64,000 bases of DNA from Symbiodinium natans (GCA_905221605.1 CAJNDS010001669.1:180001-244000); one strand, 5' to 3'; numbered from the stretch's first letter, positions 1-9,324 are shown. Notes: generated by a model not told the origin, from the sequence alone. Numbers and translations: made by a program.

Positions 1-125
1 ACATCTATGATGAAGAGCCCCACTCTGGCGCTGCAGAGCTTGTGCGGGCCTCCTTCAAAGCTTGGCGTGCAGAGGCGCCAAAGTCCCGTCACGCGTGGAA
101 AGGCCGTGTAGCAGTGCCAAGCTGA
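1..125 (+). CDS. 3' terminal exon of an unidentified gene, cut by the window edge
   Basis: Frame 3 is open from the window edge to a TGA at 123-125 and encodes 40 residues beginning IYDEEPHSGAAELVRASFKAW, rich in Arg, Lys and Ala and ending in RVAVPS. The other two plus frames stop early. I do not recognise the protein. The reading is short, so coding status rests on composition only. Downstream to about 300 is a family H-type repeat with the inverted motif TACGATAGTAAGGG. Confidence 0.45.
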   Translation, partial: IYDEEPHSGAAELVRASFKAWRAEAPKSRHAWKGRVAVPS

Positions 126-175
126 ATCAAGACCAGCCGCCGTCAGAAAGAAGAATACGGGCTCAAGGAAATATG

Positions 176-275
176 GGGGGCTTACGATAGTAAGGGACCC
201 CTCATATATAGAGCCCCAAATGGTGGGATCCCCCTTACAAAAAGGAGATCAAAAAGGTACCCCTATCGTAAACCC
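176..275. repeat. Short inverted-end element (family H)
   Basis: The stretch begins GGGGGCTTACGATAGTAAGG and ends in TATCGTAAACCCCC, so its ends are inverted copies of each other. Related, more diverged copies lie at about 2940-3050, 42290-42420 and 51420-51510. No coding capacity is visible. It is probably a non-autonomous element. Confidence 0.55.
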
Positions 276-435
276 CCATATTCCTCAAACACTTCCAAGA
301 GATCCCAACGCCCCCTAATGAGGAAGAACACGAGACATATATCTATCGAGAGAGAGAGAGAGACCCACAAAAACACTCACCAGTAGCTGTAGCATAGGCC
401 CTACCTCAGAAAAACTCGGAGTCGGAATGCGGACC

Positions 436-660
436 CTATGCATACTTGAAGACATCTTCCCTTGTTGAGGGGCAGTTAGGCACTGCGGATGGCGTGCTTC
501 CCTCCTGGACGTCATTCTTTGGGAAGTGCAGGGGTTTAGGGTTTAGGGCCCAAAGGTTGCGTACAACACGACCATTGTAACCACGCAAAAGCCCAGTACG
601 CGCTGGCAACCATGCCATGCCATGCTCACAATGCTCCCAGCCCAGCTTCAAAAACTTCAA
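436..660 (-). CDS. Candidate exon(s), unidentified
   Basis: A 74-codon minus-strand frame ends at TAG 436-438. Its N-terminal half (KFLKLGWEHCEHGMAWLPARTG) and C-terminal half (VQEGSTPSAVPNCPSTREDVF) look protein-like. The middle is translated telomere repeat (LNPKPL), so this may be two exons around a heptamer tract or chance. No family recognised. Confidence 0.3.
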   Translation of the reverse strand: MKFLKLGWEHCEHGMAWLPARTGLLRGYNGRVVRNLWALNPKPLHFPKNDVQEGSTPSAVPNCPSTREDVFKYA

Positions 661-760
661 TTCACCCCTATATGATTTACATGTACACTTACCATACTAC
701 GAGTGACATAGTTGATGTCGATACCTTTTTTGCTTAGGACCACTTCATATCTTTTAAAGT

Positions 761-822
761 CTGGCACGTGTTGCCACCCGCACTGCGCACTGGACAGAGG
801 CTGCTTGGCGGAAGCGCCGCAT
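761..822 (-). CDS. Candidate first exon, unidentified
   Basis: On the minus strand an ATG at 820-822 opens MRRFRQAASVQCAVRVATRA and runs to an AG at 761-762 before a stop. It is a basic, Ala-rich N-terminus that could be a targeting sequence. No partner exon was identified. Confidence 0.25.
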
Positions 823-1239
823 CAAATTATTTCTTGCCTATTCATGTACAATCCTTCAGTCCCTGCATGTGCCCGTCAAGACTCATGACATCTTGTCTAG
901 ACCCGTACTATAACCCGGCTATTCCTTTGGGATTGATCACATACACAAACAGAACGTACGTAATTCCTGAGGGGGCTGGTTTGCTCAGGATGTGCACCCT
1001 TAAAGACACTAGGCTCGGTGGTTTTTAGCCCACATAGGGTGTAGGGCCTAGGGTATCGGGTTTAGGGTGTAATGTAATATAGAGGCCTCAAGAATTAGAA
1101 TAGTCATGATACAGGGGCCATAAGGGAATCCTATTAGTAGTTATTCCGACCCTAGATTCGGGGGTTAGGGGGTTTAGGGTTTAGGGTTCGGGGGTTAGGG
1201 GGTTTGGGGTTTAGGGTAGTTCGGCTAACATCACAGGAA

Positions 1240-1290
1240 CTACCCTTCTGACAGCTTGAGCTCATTGGGCAGAGCCGCGATCTCACCATA
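1240..1290 (-). CDS. Candidate terminal exon, unidentified
   Basis: After a branch-point-like CTAAC and an acceptor CCCAAG, 16 codons (YGEIAALPNELKLSEG) lead to TAG at 1240-1242. Too short to identify. Confidence 0.35.
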   Translation of the reverse strand, partial: YGEIAALPNELKLSEG

Positions 1291-1393
1291 CTTGGGCAGT
1301 TAGGAGGGGGTTTTTAATACCCTAGACGGAATTTGGGGTGATAATTAGAGCTACCCTACTTATAACTCTACCAATAACTACCCATGAACCTCC

Positions 1394-1450
1394 ACCCTAA
1401 ACCCTAAACCCTAAACCCTAAACCCTAAACCCTAAACCCTAAACCCTAAA
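1394..1450. repeat. CCCTAAA array
   Basis: About eight tandem CCCTAAA units follow the end of a family A fragment (GAACCTCCA). Between here and the next array at 1562 only a 100-bp unique stretch with no evident gene is seen. Confidence 0.95.
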
Positions 1451-1561
1451 CACTACGTAATCTTAAGTAAGGAAGACCAAGGGTTCCTGGGCTTTAATGG
1501 GCCCCTGGTCTGGGGTATATATTCGGCTGTTCCCTCCCTATACCAACCGGCCTACATTAGG

Positions 1562-1703
1562 GTTTTTAGGGTAGGGTTTAGGGTTTAGGGTTTAGGGTTT
1601 AGGGTTTAGGGTTTAGGGTTTAGGGTTTAGGGTTTAGGGTTTAGGGTTTAGGGTTTAGGGTTTAGGGTTTAGGGTTTAGGGTTTAGGGTTTAGGGTTTAG
1701 GGA
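1562..1703. repeat. TTTAGGG array, about 20 units
   Basis: Near-perfect tandem TTTAGGG, followed by half of a family B element (1700-1772) ending in AAGGGGGAACATCCC. Confidence 0.97.
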
Positions 1704-1914
1704 TTGTAGTACCCCCCCATTATAATCCCTGTTCAAGACTGTTAGTATAAGGGGGAACATCCCAAGGATGTTCAGGGGTATACAAGGGTTCCCCAATCAA
1801 GGGCCCCCGTAGAGTCATGGGCACTGCGTAGGACACGGCAAGTTCTGAACTCGAAGGACATCTCGTGGGCAGGTCTTGTGCAAGGCAAACTTAGACTGGT
1901 TTAGGGTTTAGGGT

Positions 1915-2259
1915 TTAGGGTTTAGGGTGTGATCGTGATCGCAGACAGAACATCACCGAAGTTGCTGCGTAATCGCTCAGTGTGCTGGTGAACCGCCAGA
2001 ACTTGTCATGAAGTGAGCGGAGAAACATGGACAAGTACACGTTGGGCACGCCGCCCTTCGAAATTCCCAACTCGCCGGGTGACTCTCCCTCTCTCTCAGT
2101 GCCTCTCCATCGCTCTCCATACCTTTGTACAGTATGAGAAGCTCTGCTGCCAGCCCCATTCCAGCCCGGCCTTATCTGATAATCTGATAAACAATAAGCG
2201 ATGTTATGAGCTTTAGCTAGTATTTGCTGAAGGACCTCCAGAAAAAGACAAATAATCAT
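1915..2259 (-). CDS. Candidate exon, unidentified (open 114 codons)
   Basis: The most protein-like part is about 2110-1930, encoding ELGISKGGVPNVYLSMFLRS and continuing LHDKFWRFTSTLSDYAATSV. The frame then runs into telomere repeat. Codon choice is mixed and GC-rich. No domain recognised. The start is uncertain and a splice acceptor near 2110 is likely. Confidence 0.4.
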   Translation of the reverse strand: MIICLFLEVLQQILAKAHNIAYCLSDYQIRPGWNGAGSRASHTVQRYGERWRGTEREGESPGELGISKGGVPNVYLSMFLRSLHDKFWRFTSTLSDYAATSVMFCLRSRSHPKP

Positions 2260-2272
2260 CCCTAGAACATCC

Positions 2273-2503
2273 TTAGAAGAAAGACGTCTTCCCTTTTTTG
2301 GGGTGGCTCTTAAGCAAATAGTAGAATAACAAGGACGCAGTGTAGCTCGTGAGGATGATCAGCGGGCTCCAGCAGCAAACGCAGAGCGGCCAGCGCGGCC
2401 ACTCAATGTCGAGGAAAAGCGACCAGAGGCGTGCCGATGTTGAACACATCCGGATCCTGCGGGCGCGGTTTCGAACCAACCGGATGGAGACTTGGAGGTT
2501 CAT
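2273..2503 (-). CDS. Candidate exon with a hydrophobic segment
   Basis: A 76-codon minus frame contains WPLCVCCWSPLIILTSYTAS, a possible membrane segment, after a basic stretch. Its first codons (MNLQ) belong to a family A end (TGAACCTCCAAG) and its last to a family E end (GCTTAAGAGCC), so it is flanked by two elements. No family recognised. Confidence 0.25.
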   Translation of the reverse strand: MNLQVSIRLVRNRARRIRMCSTSARLWSLFLDIEWPRWPLCVCCWSPLIILTSYTASLLFYYLLKSHPKKGKTSFF

Positions 2504-2620
2504 GTGTAGTTCTAAGTAGCGCTATAAGCGCCCCCAAATAGGTTTATAAGTATAGCATGGGTAGTTCTAAGTAGGGCTACAAGCGCCCCCAAATAGGTCT
2601 ATATAGTTGCAATACTTAAA
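2488..2620. repeat. Family A element (two tandem half-copies)
   Basis: Starts with the family end CTTGGAGGTTCATG and carries two copies of TAGTTCTAAGTAGxGCTA followed by AAGCGCCCCCAAATAGG. This is the 'gggtagttctaagta' subfamily of family A, without the palindromic core of the full-length copies. Confidence 0.7.
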
Positions 2621-3057
2621 ACCCCACCTTTCAGCCTTGCTCACGGAGGAAGGCCACTTTTTGACATGTGCGTCCGGAAGCCGTGTTCCTTCCCCCTTAT
2701 ACTAGCAGTCCTTCATAGGGGGTTTAGGGTTTGGGTTTAGGGTTTAGGGTTTAGGATTTTTGTGCCGCCTTATTAGAATCCCTACTAAGGACTGTTAGTA
2801 TAACGGGGAACATCCCAATGTTAGTTGCGCAGCGAAGCTGCAATCAACAGCCACTACTGCTTAGGGTTTAGGGTTCAGGGTTTAGGGTTTAGGGCTTAGG
2901 GCTTAGGGTTTAGGCCTTCAATCATCATAAGGGTCCCTCTATGGGGGCTTACGCAAAAAGGGGGATCCCCTACTATGAAACCTCCCAAATAGCAGGACTC
3001 CCTGATAGTAAGAACCTCAATAAGGTACCCCTTATTTCGGAAACCCCTATATATATG

Positions 3058-3154
3058 TTGGGATGTTCCCCCATATACTAACAGTCCTCAATAGGGATGA
3101 TAGTACCCCCATATAATCCCGTTTACGGATTGTTAGTATATGGGGGAACATCCC
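3058..3154. repeat. Family B inverted-repeat element, complete
   Basis: Ends are TTGGGATGTTCCCCCATATA and its reverse complement TATATGGGGGAACATCCCAA, with inner inverted ACTAACAGTCC/GGATTGTTAGT. It is about 97 bp with no coding capacity, which is MITE-like. Other copies: 1700-1772 (half), 2686-2822 (with heptamers inside), 3925-4003, 11129-11216, 14041-14085 (partial), 30459-30560, 42611-42700 and 44963-45186 (split by family A). Confidence 0.85.
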
Positions 3155-3248
3155 AACCCAAGGGCTCTTAGGCGTTTAGGGTTTAGGGTCCCTAGACCCT
3201 AAACCCTAAACCCTAAAACCCCCATGGACCGAATCTGGGGTCCTGTAG

Positions 3249-3338
3249 TGGCCGCGTAAATGCAGCAGGCGAGATGGTTCGCATGCGCGAGGTCGGGGAG
3301 GGAGGCTTCCTAGAACAGCAGGGTTTCGGATTCGCAGG
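3249..3338 (+). CDS. Candidate exon with a telomere-type donor
   Basis: After acceptor TCCTGTAG the frame reads GRVNAAGEMVRMREVGEGGF then LEQQGFGFAG and meets GTTTAGGG exactly at CAGG|GTTTAG. A frame after the next TTTAG (3359 onward: SGNWDSAQWQKPLRPP) is in phase if the 20 nt of heptamer between are removed. A 20-nt intron would be extraordinarily short, so this is tentative. No family recognised. Confidence 0.35.
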
Positions 3339-3410
3339 GTTTAGGGTTTAGGGTTTAGAGTTTCGGGCAATTGGGACAGCGCTCAATGGCAAAAGCCCTT
3401 ACGGCCTCCA

Positions 3411-3511
3411 CGTGGAGGTTCTAGTAGCGTTCTACGTTTCCTAAGAGGGCTAATTAGAAGTACAGTTGCCACGCATACAACCCTGCTTATACGTACCGAA
3501 CCTCCAAGCAT
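3411..3511. repeat. Family A-like element
   Basis: Begins CGTGGAGGTTCTAGTAG and ends ACGTACCGAACCTCCAAG, diverged inverted ends of family A. It separates the candidate exon at 3359-3410 from a short open stretch with a TAG near 3561, so it could be an intron-forming copy, but no target duplication is visible. Confidence 0.55.
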
Positions 3512-3603
3512 TGCCTGAGAATCGCTATTGTCCTTGAAGCAAACAGCCTATGGATCTAGCTGTCGGGTGCTCTGTTAGGGCTTTTAGAGTTTTAGGGCTT
3601 AAT

Positions 3604-3685
3604 TTAAGTTCCCGCACCACTCCTGAATTGCCATGACTCGCGACTCAGCCAAAGCTCCTTTGGGCTATCATACAGTCTAGAAGAC
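3604..3685 (-). CDS. Candidate terminal exon, unidentified
   Basis: After acceptor GTGGTCAG|G the minus frame reads LYDSPKELWLSRESWQFRSG, ending in AGT and TAA at 3604-3606. No family recognised. Confidence 0.35.
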
Positions 3686-4077
3686 CTGACCACATGCTTT
3701 GGACATGAAGGAGGGGTCTTTATGATTCGTATCCTCAGAGAAGGACGGGTCCTTGAACGATCGTGTGTCACGATCAGAACTGAGAGTGAAACAACATGTA
3801 CACGATCAAACACAAATATTCAGGAGTGCGACATGAATCAAACCAACTGTTCAAAAGGACACCCAATCTATACCCTCTCTTCTTTTTTAGGAACCCTATG
3901 TCATGTGATGCTGCCCCCATCCGGGTAGTCCTTCGTTGGGATTCTAGAGTAGCCCCGATTACAATCCCCATTTAGGACTGTCAGCATGAGGGGGAACATC
4001 CCAATATAAACTCTTCGTTTAAGGAACCCTGAACCCTGAACCCTAAACCCTAAACCCTAAACCCCAAACCCTCAACC

Positions 4078-4163
4078 CTATACAAACCCGTCAAGAACAG
4101 TCACAGAAAAGACGCCTGTGTCACATAATGCGATCAGCCAAGCGTCACTGCGAAAGTCATGTC
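4078..4163 (-). CDS. Candidate terminal exon, unidentified
   Basis: After acceptor GGGAG|GA the frame reads HDFRSDAWLIALCDTGVFSV then TVLDGFV and TAG at 4078-4080. The alternating hydrophobic residues look like a folded domain edge, but no family is recognised. Confidence 0.4.
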
Positions 4164-4312
4164 CTCCCAGGTTTAGGGTTTAGGGTTTTTTTTTTGCCAC
4201 CCGCTTAGCTGACCTCTCGGACACTCTGCAGGGAAATTGGCTATATCAGTCTGATTGGGTGCAGGGGTCCTCGTCTCAGTTCAGCAGGCAGTCAACACGA
4301 ACAGTTGGTTGG

Positions 4313-4428
4313 GTTTAGGGTTTAGGGTTTAGGGTTTAGGGTTTAGGGTTTAGGGTTTAGGGCTTAGGGTTTAGGGTTTAGGGCTTAGGGTTTAGGGTTT
4401 AGGGTTTAGGGTTTGGGGTTTGGGGTTT
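4313..4428. repeat. TTTAGGG array
   Basis: About 16 units including CTTAGGG and TTTGGGG variants. The following 4440-4760 holds no convincing gene; one minus-strand frame of 100 codons there has a chance-like composition. Confidence 0.95.
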
Positions 4429-5205
4429 GTGGTTGAGGGGCTTTTGTTTGCCCTACTTGCTTGACAAGAGGCCTAGTATAGGGGCCTGAATAATTAGAAT
4501 AGGGTATTGGGGGTTATAGTATAACTGTAGAGTAGTTCGTCCGAATCCTCCATTACTTTTGGGTGATTGTTCAAAATTCGAGTCTAGATAGGGAAACGCT
4601 TGGAAGAGGTATCGAAACCTTAACGGAGTTAGTAGCAGATGCACGTCTTCGCAGATCCTGTGCCAGAGACATGTGCGGTCGATATAATTAAGGCTTATAT
4701 ACTTAAAACTCGTACGGTCACCCTTCCACCGGCGAGTGCGCATGGCAGGACGCATTCCTTGAGAAACAAAACCCTAAACCCTAAACCCTAAACCCTAAAC
4801 CCTAAACCCTAAACCCTAAACCCTAAACCCTAAACCCTAAACCCAACACCCTTTTGGAAGCTGGACTTTGCTGACTGCCAGGATGATGAGAAAGTGTTGA
4901 AGAGACACCCTAAACCCTAAACCCTAAACCCTAAACTGGGCAAATGTTTGTGACATGCCTACCAAAGCCAGAACTCAAACACAAGACAGGTTAACTTCAT
5001 GGTTCTGGTAGGCTTATACTATACCTACCCGAAAACTTGAAGTTAGAGTTTACCCTGACCCTAAACCCTAAATAAACCCTAAACTCAACCCTGCCCCCCC
5101 CCCCCCGCCCCAAAAAAAAACAAAAAAAATAAAACTAAAACCTTTTTGCAACTTTCCCCTGGATTGCCCTTACATCCTCGAACCCTAAAGCCCGAAACCC
5201 AGCCA

Positions 5206-5283
5206 CTACGTCAACCCAAGCCAATGTCCCGGCTCGGAAAGATCGGGCTGCTTGGCACGGGGGTCTTGCTCACAGTGCGGCAC
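5206..5283 (-). CDS. Candidate terminal exon, unidentified
   Basis: A good acceptor (CCCCTTCAG|G) is followed by 25 codons, VPHCEQDPRAKQPDLSEPGH and WLGLT, then TAG at 5206-5208. The exon at 5361-5430 lies upstream on the same strand and could belong to the same gene. No family recognised. Confidence 0.45.
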   Translation of the reverse strand: MPHCEQDPRAKQPDLSEPGHWLGLT

Positions 5284-5360
5284 CTGAAGGGGATAACCCA
5301 GAGACCCCAAAGGGTTTAGGGTTTAGGGTTGAGGGTTTAGGGTTAGGTTTTAGGGTTCAG

Positions 5361-5430
5361 CATGTCCAAGCATTCGCTTGTCAAGCAGTTTATCGAGCCT
5401 TGCAAAAACCACCCGCCCAAAGGGCCCCAT
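5361..5430 (-). CDS. Candidate exon, unidentified
   Basis: Open minus frame MGPFGRVVFARLDKLLDKRM then LGHAEP, helical and charged. The plus strand of the same stretch is also open in two frames, so strand choice rests on composition and on the neighbouring minus exon at 5206-5283. Confidence 0.35.
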
Positions 5431-5596
5431 AACATTTAAGAACCGGTAAAATTCCATGTTAGATTACAATAGAATTCCTCAAGCCAGCTTAAATCGCCCA
5501 AGGCCCAGAAGGCCCTAAACAATTGCCGCCCCTAGGCCCTGAACCCAACATCTTGCCCTATACCCTACGCTCTGAACCCTAAACCCCACGCCCTGA

Positions 5597-5816
5597 AGAA
5601 CACCGGTGCGGTTGACCGAAATTTGAACAACACCGGTGCCCACGGACCGAAATTTGAGCAACACCGGTGCCGATTGCCCGAAATTTGAAAGATACCGGTG
5701 CCGATTGACCGAAATTTGAACAATGCCGGTGCCCATGGACCGAAATTTGAACAACACTGGTGTCGATTGACCGAAATCTGAGCAACACCGGTACCCGACG
5801 GACCAAAAGTCAAACA
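5597..5816. repeat. About seven tandem copies of a 31-bp unit containing ACCGGT
   Basis: Units of the form AACACCGGTGCCxATTGACC plus GAAATTTG repeat with two alternating subtypes (GCCCACGGACC and GCCGATTGACC). The long minus-strand frames across it (SVNRHxCCSNFG repeats) are a by-product of a 31-bp period shifting through three frames, not a gene. Confidence 0.85.
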
Positions 5817-6143
5817 GGGTTTGTAAAGAAATGAAATTAACAAGCAAATGATATATGTATATATCTATGAGTAAGAAAGGGTTGAAGGTTTGGGTTTTAG
5901 GGTTTAGGGGGTAGTGAGAGGTAGGGCTACAAGTATGCCACCCCATAGCTGAGGAATATTCCTCAAATTATGAAAAGGATCCTGGTACGATTTAGGGAAT
6001 ATATGCTGCTTTCATTGCGGCCTTGGGGGGGGGGGGGGTTAGGAGGTTTAATCGTTTTGGGTGGCTTGTCAGGATTCAGGTTTGGGGTTCAGTTGCAGTA
6101 GGAAGTCCGCCCTTCCCGGGAAATAACTGGGTCTCCGAGGCAC

Positions 6144-6446
6144 GTGACTTGCGGAGACCACATCATCCTAGAGGTTGTGGTCGGTGACGCGTGGGCCTGC
6201 AGACTGCGCATCATGAGTCATCATGAGAGCATGAGAGCAGCGATGGTAACAATAGTCACGAGCTTGCACGCCAGCCGATTACCCGGCGTAGCACGTACGC
6301 TCTTAGAGAAAAGCGTCACACCATCATCATCATCAACATCACCATCGCCGCTACCACCACCATCATCATCACCGCTGTCGCCATCATCACAGGTGACGTC
6401 TGCTTCGACTCTGCAGGCTCAACCAAACAGCCCAATAACCCCCTGA
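6144..6446 (+). CDS. Candidate exon ending in a Ser/Pro-rich tail
   Basis: Open 100 codons with TGA at 6444-6446: CGDHIILEVVVGDAWACRLR then a Ser/Pro tail encoded by an (ATC)n-like microsatellite at 6320-6395. The first half is plausible protein; the tail may be read-through of the microsatellite. No family recognised. Confidence 0.3.
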   Translation: MTCGDHIILEVVVGDAWACRLRIMSHHESMRAAMVTIVTSLHASRLPGVARTLLEKSVTPSSSSTSPSPLPPPSSSPLSPSSQVTSASTLQAQPNSPITP

Positions 6447-6564
6447 ACAAGACGTATACCTTCAATCGGTATAAGGGTCCCTATATGGTTTAAGGTACGT
6501 TCCTTGCTGCAAGAGTATTGGGCTCTTTGGGCACATCCGAGGGAGGGTGGGGGTGGGCGGGGGG

Positions 6565-6800
6565 CTCGGACCTAAGATTGTATCGGCAAGCTGTGGTGTC
6601 AAAAGGAGTTGACGCATGACCCAGCTTCTTTCTGGGAACAGAGCGAAAGTGGCTAGTTCCTGCGCTGCTGCGGCCACTGCATTTGTTGAGTTCTTGGCTT
6701 GGGTCCTGGAAATCACATGTTTCGAGTTGTGGGACCGCAACGCTTCTGGCACCCTGAGTTCAGCGAAACTGTCCCAGGGCTCAAAAGCCCTCACTACGCC
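6565..6800 (-). CDS. Candidate exon, unidentified
   Basis: A minus frame of about 78 codons reads EPWDSFAELRVPEALRSHNS and includes NAVAAAAQELATFALFPERS. The opposite strand is open too, and its right part runs into a family C element (6800-6830). Coding is likely on one strand, but which one is uncertain. Confidence 0.3.
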
Positions 6801-7177
6801 CCACATAATTCAGGAATGCATCTTAAATCATGACAAGCGTCCCTTTATGTCAGATAATTACAAGGCATCTTCATCTTCTTTAATGACGGGGGAACTTTGC
6901 CTCTCTGGGTTTGCCGTCGTTTGGCCTGTTTATAAGGGTAATATAGGGGTTCTTCTCTGTTACTATTTGTTTAGGTTTTCAAGCAAGATTCTGATTGACA
7001 GGTCTATACCTGGACTAAAGGATTTTCAAGGCTGCTTAGGTATTGCAGAGGCTGGTGGCCTCTTGAAAGGTTACCCTTATACCTTAATCTAGCCTCTACA
7101 AACTCAAATAAGAACTCCGAACATATGCCCCCTCTAAAACAGAAACCCTACTTAAAGAGACCACCAGGCCATTTCAG

Positions 7178-7239
7178 TACGGTACTCAGGTGCAGCTGGC
7201 GCGTCCTTTGCCTCTTGCAAACCCAAGCTTTCCATTCAG
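7178..7239 (+). CDS. Candidate exon with donor CAG|GTTTAGGG
   Basis: Acceptor CATTTCAG is followed by YGTQVQLARPLPLANPSFPF, then CAG|GTTTAGGG, where the heptamer tract itself supplies the GT. The next exon would be 7321-7396 after TTTAG|G, and the phase fits. The antisense strand also has open frames here, so this pair is tentative. Confidence 0.35.
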
Positions 7240-7320
7240 GTTTAGGGTTTAGGGTTTGGGGTATTTAGGGTTTAGGGTTTATAGGATTAAGGGTTTTGGG
7301 TATTTGGGTTTAGGGTTTAG

Positions 7321-7396
7321 GAACCCCGCTCCTACTTCAGCCAAGCTGCCAGCGGAAGCCGGTTGGGATCGACATAGATGCCCCGGGCCTGTCTAG
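7321..7396 (+). CDS. Candidate terminal exon after a telomere-type acceptor
   Basis: After TTTAG|G the frame in phase with the exon at 7178-7239 reads NPAPTSAKLPAEAGWDRHRC then PGPV and TAG 7394-7396. Competing reading on the other strand: ARGIYVDPNRLPLAAWLK then TAG at 7332-7334 after acceptor GACAG|G. Only one can be real; RNA would decide. Confidence 0.3.
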
Positions 7397-8091
7397 TAGG
7401 GTTTAGGGTTTAAGGTTTTAGGGTTTAGTTAGTTGGGTTTCAGGGCTTCGGAGGATAGATAAGGTTCAGGGTTGAGGGCTGACACCAAGCATTTTCCATA
7501 CTAGGCTGGCCCTGCCCTGCACCCCGCAATAAATGCCTAAGGCTCTGTCGCCACCGCCATATACTCATGAAAGGTCGGCAGTCCATTTTGCCGAGTGGGA
7601 CCCTTAACCCTAAATCCTAAACCAGAACATCCTTATTCAAGTGGGGATTGCAGCCTTGATCATGGGGTGTCTGATTTTAGAAGACCACCTACAACCCTAA
7701 ACCCTAAACATTGCCCTACCCGGAATGCCACACAGAAACCTTTAGTGAAAGGAACACGCCTTAGTTCATGGTAAGGACCCATTAGGGTTAGGATTGAGGG
7801 TTTAGGGTATACCCCGGAAGTTAAGCAACTTCGCCCAATCATGTTCGAGGCCCCCCCCCGATCATGTTAAGAAAATATCCTTCTATTTGCTGGAAAAACC
7901 TGGCAAAGGCAGAGCAAGCGTTCAGCGTTTAGGGTATAGGGTTCAGGGTTTAGGGGTTTAGGATACGTACCATAATGAGTCTTTTCGACCATGTCTTCCC
8001 CTGGCATTTGGGGGCTGTGACTTGGTGTGGTTTAGGTTAAAAAGTGACCGAGTAGAATTTGGGTTCCTGTATAGGGTTTAGGGTTTAGAGT

Positions 8092-8393
8092 TTAGGCTAT
8101 AGGGTTTAGGGTCATATCCTTTGGCCTAAGATGCAGTGACCATACGGAGGAACGAAGATGCTGGGTCAAGGGCCGTGCAGACCGAGCTGCATGTTCGTGT
8201 CCGTCTTTTCCTCTTCTTCTTGCGTGGTGACGAGTCTTGCATCCATTCATGCCGTGGGTTAGCCACTGAGCCGAATGAGATGGAACTGGATAAGGCGATT
8301 TGCTTTGGCAAACATCATCCAAAAGACCCCACGTGTTACATCAGGCAAGATGCCACAGATTTGTCGCAGCTCACAGTTCAAGTTAGCAGCTGA
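8092..8393 (-). CDS. Possible last exon of the KH-domain gene
   Basis: Both minus frames are open here, one containing a lysine/arginine run (RKKKRKRRTRT) and a stop near 8126. It lies directly downstream of the KH gene on the same strand. The plus strand is open as well. Assignment to the KH gene is positional only. Confidence 0.25.
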
Positions 8394-8460
8394 AAAAAAC
8401 CATTAAACCCTTAACCCTAAACCCTGCAACTCGCAGCTTCTGGTGACATCGAGCCCTTGA

Positions 8461-9324
8461 TCACCAGCACCATTGTCTCCTTGAACCTGGGACGAGTTGC
8501 ATATAGGGATATAAAGGGTTGCACAAAGACTTTATAGGGTCATGAAATGTTGTATAGGGCCCAAAGAACTTTAAAGCTATTTCCCCCATCAGTTCCAGGG
8601 GCGCCGCTTCCCTGATCTCCCCCGAACGGCACGAAACAGCCAACTGGAGCGGTTCTTCATCCCTTTCGCAGTTGCCATGGGGTGACTTGACTTCCTTCCA
8701 GCCACTCCCGCGACCACGAACGCGTGCGCCGGCCCCAGTCTTGTAGATTTTCTTCATGTTGTCGGCATTGCGGCCGATCAAGCGAGGGACAAGCTCGAAG
8801 GCGGCATGCTTCTCCAGGTCGTAGCCTTTGAAGATTACGGCAAAATTGAAAATCTGGAACGCCGCTTGTGGCTTGGTGCTCGAAGGAGTGGGGTGGGGGG
8901 GTGGGGGGGCGGTAATCTTCTTGTTGGCGAAGCCGCTTGGAGAAGGCAGGAAGGGTAGACCGCATGAGGCAAGCTGGCTCACTGGGTAAACCTTTGCCAC
9001 TTCACCGATGTCCTGGCTTAGGCCGGGAGGAGGCCTTATCGTCACATTTGAGGACGGGCTGCCATTCAACTCCATGCGACCTACATCTCCACTAACGGAG
9101 CTCCCATAGTCCTCCGAGCCATTCTCGGACACGGACTCTGACAAAGTCAGGCTGCCGTAAAGCAGCCGATTGAGATGTGAGGGGAGCACCTGGTAGGGTG
9201 TGTCTCCCCAAGGCTGGCCCCAAGGCTGCCCGTGAAGCCCAAGGGAAGGATACGTCGGATAAGAAGGGTAGATGGTGTCCACTGACGGTCTCACACCAGT
9301 CACAAACTCATCCACAATCGCCAT
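8461..9324 (-). CDS. KH-domain RNA-binding protein
   Basis: A 287-residue frame with ATG at 9324. Residues 1-150 are low-complexity, Pro/Ser/Gly-rich. Residues about 171-253 form a KH domain: an alpha/beta stretch with FELVPRLIGRNADNMKKI, then ARVRGRGSG, then a final helix EIREAAPLELMGEIALKF. The canonical GxxG loop reads GRNA here instead of the more usual GRGG, so the second Gly is Ala. The LVPRLIGR...NMKKI...RVRGRGSG pattern resembles the KH proteins common in dinoflagellates (from family knowledge, unchecked). After residue 253 the sequence loses resemblance and ends SRRQWCW; the true last exon may lie further down, for example at 8092-8393. Likely role: RNA binding in the nucleus or cytoplasm. 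Confidence 0.75.
   Translation of the reverse strand: MAIVDEFVTGVRPSVDTIYPSYPTYPSLGLHGQPWGQPWGDTPYQVLPSHLNRLLYGSLTLSESVSENGSEDYGSSVSGDVGRMELNGSPSSNVTIRPPPGLSQDIGEVAKVYPVSQLASCGLPFLPSPSGFANKKITAPPPPHPTPSSTKPQAAFQIFNFAVIFKGYDLEKHAAFELVPRLIGRNADNMKKIYKTGAGARVRGRGSGWKEVKSPHGNCERDEEPLQLAVSCRSGEIREAAPLELMGEIALKFFGPYTTFHDPIKSLCNPLYPYMQLVPGSRRQWCW

Noticed and set aside
5515-5946. Long overlapping minus-strand frames over the 31-bp tandem repeat
   Set aside because: All three frames are open because the period is 31, so the peptides are rotated translations of one non-coding unit.
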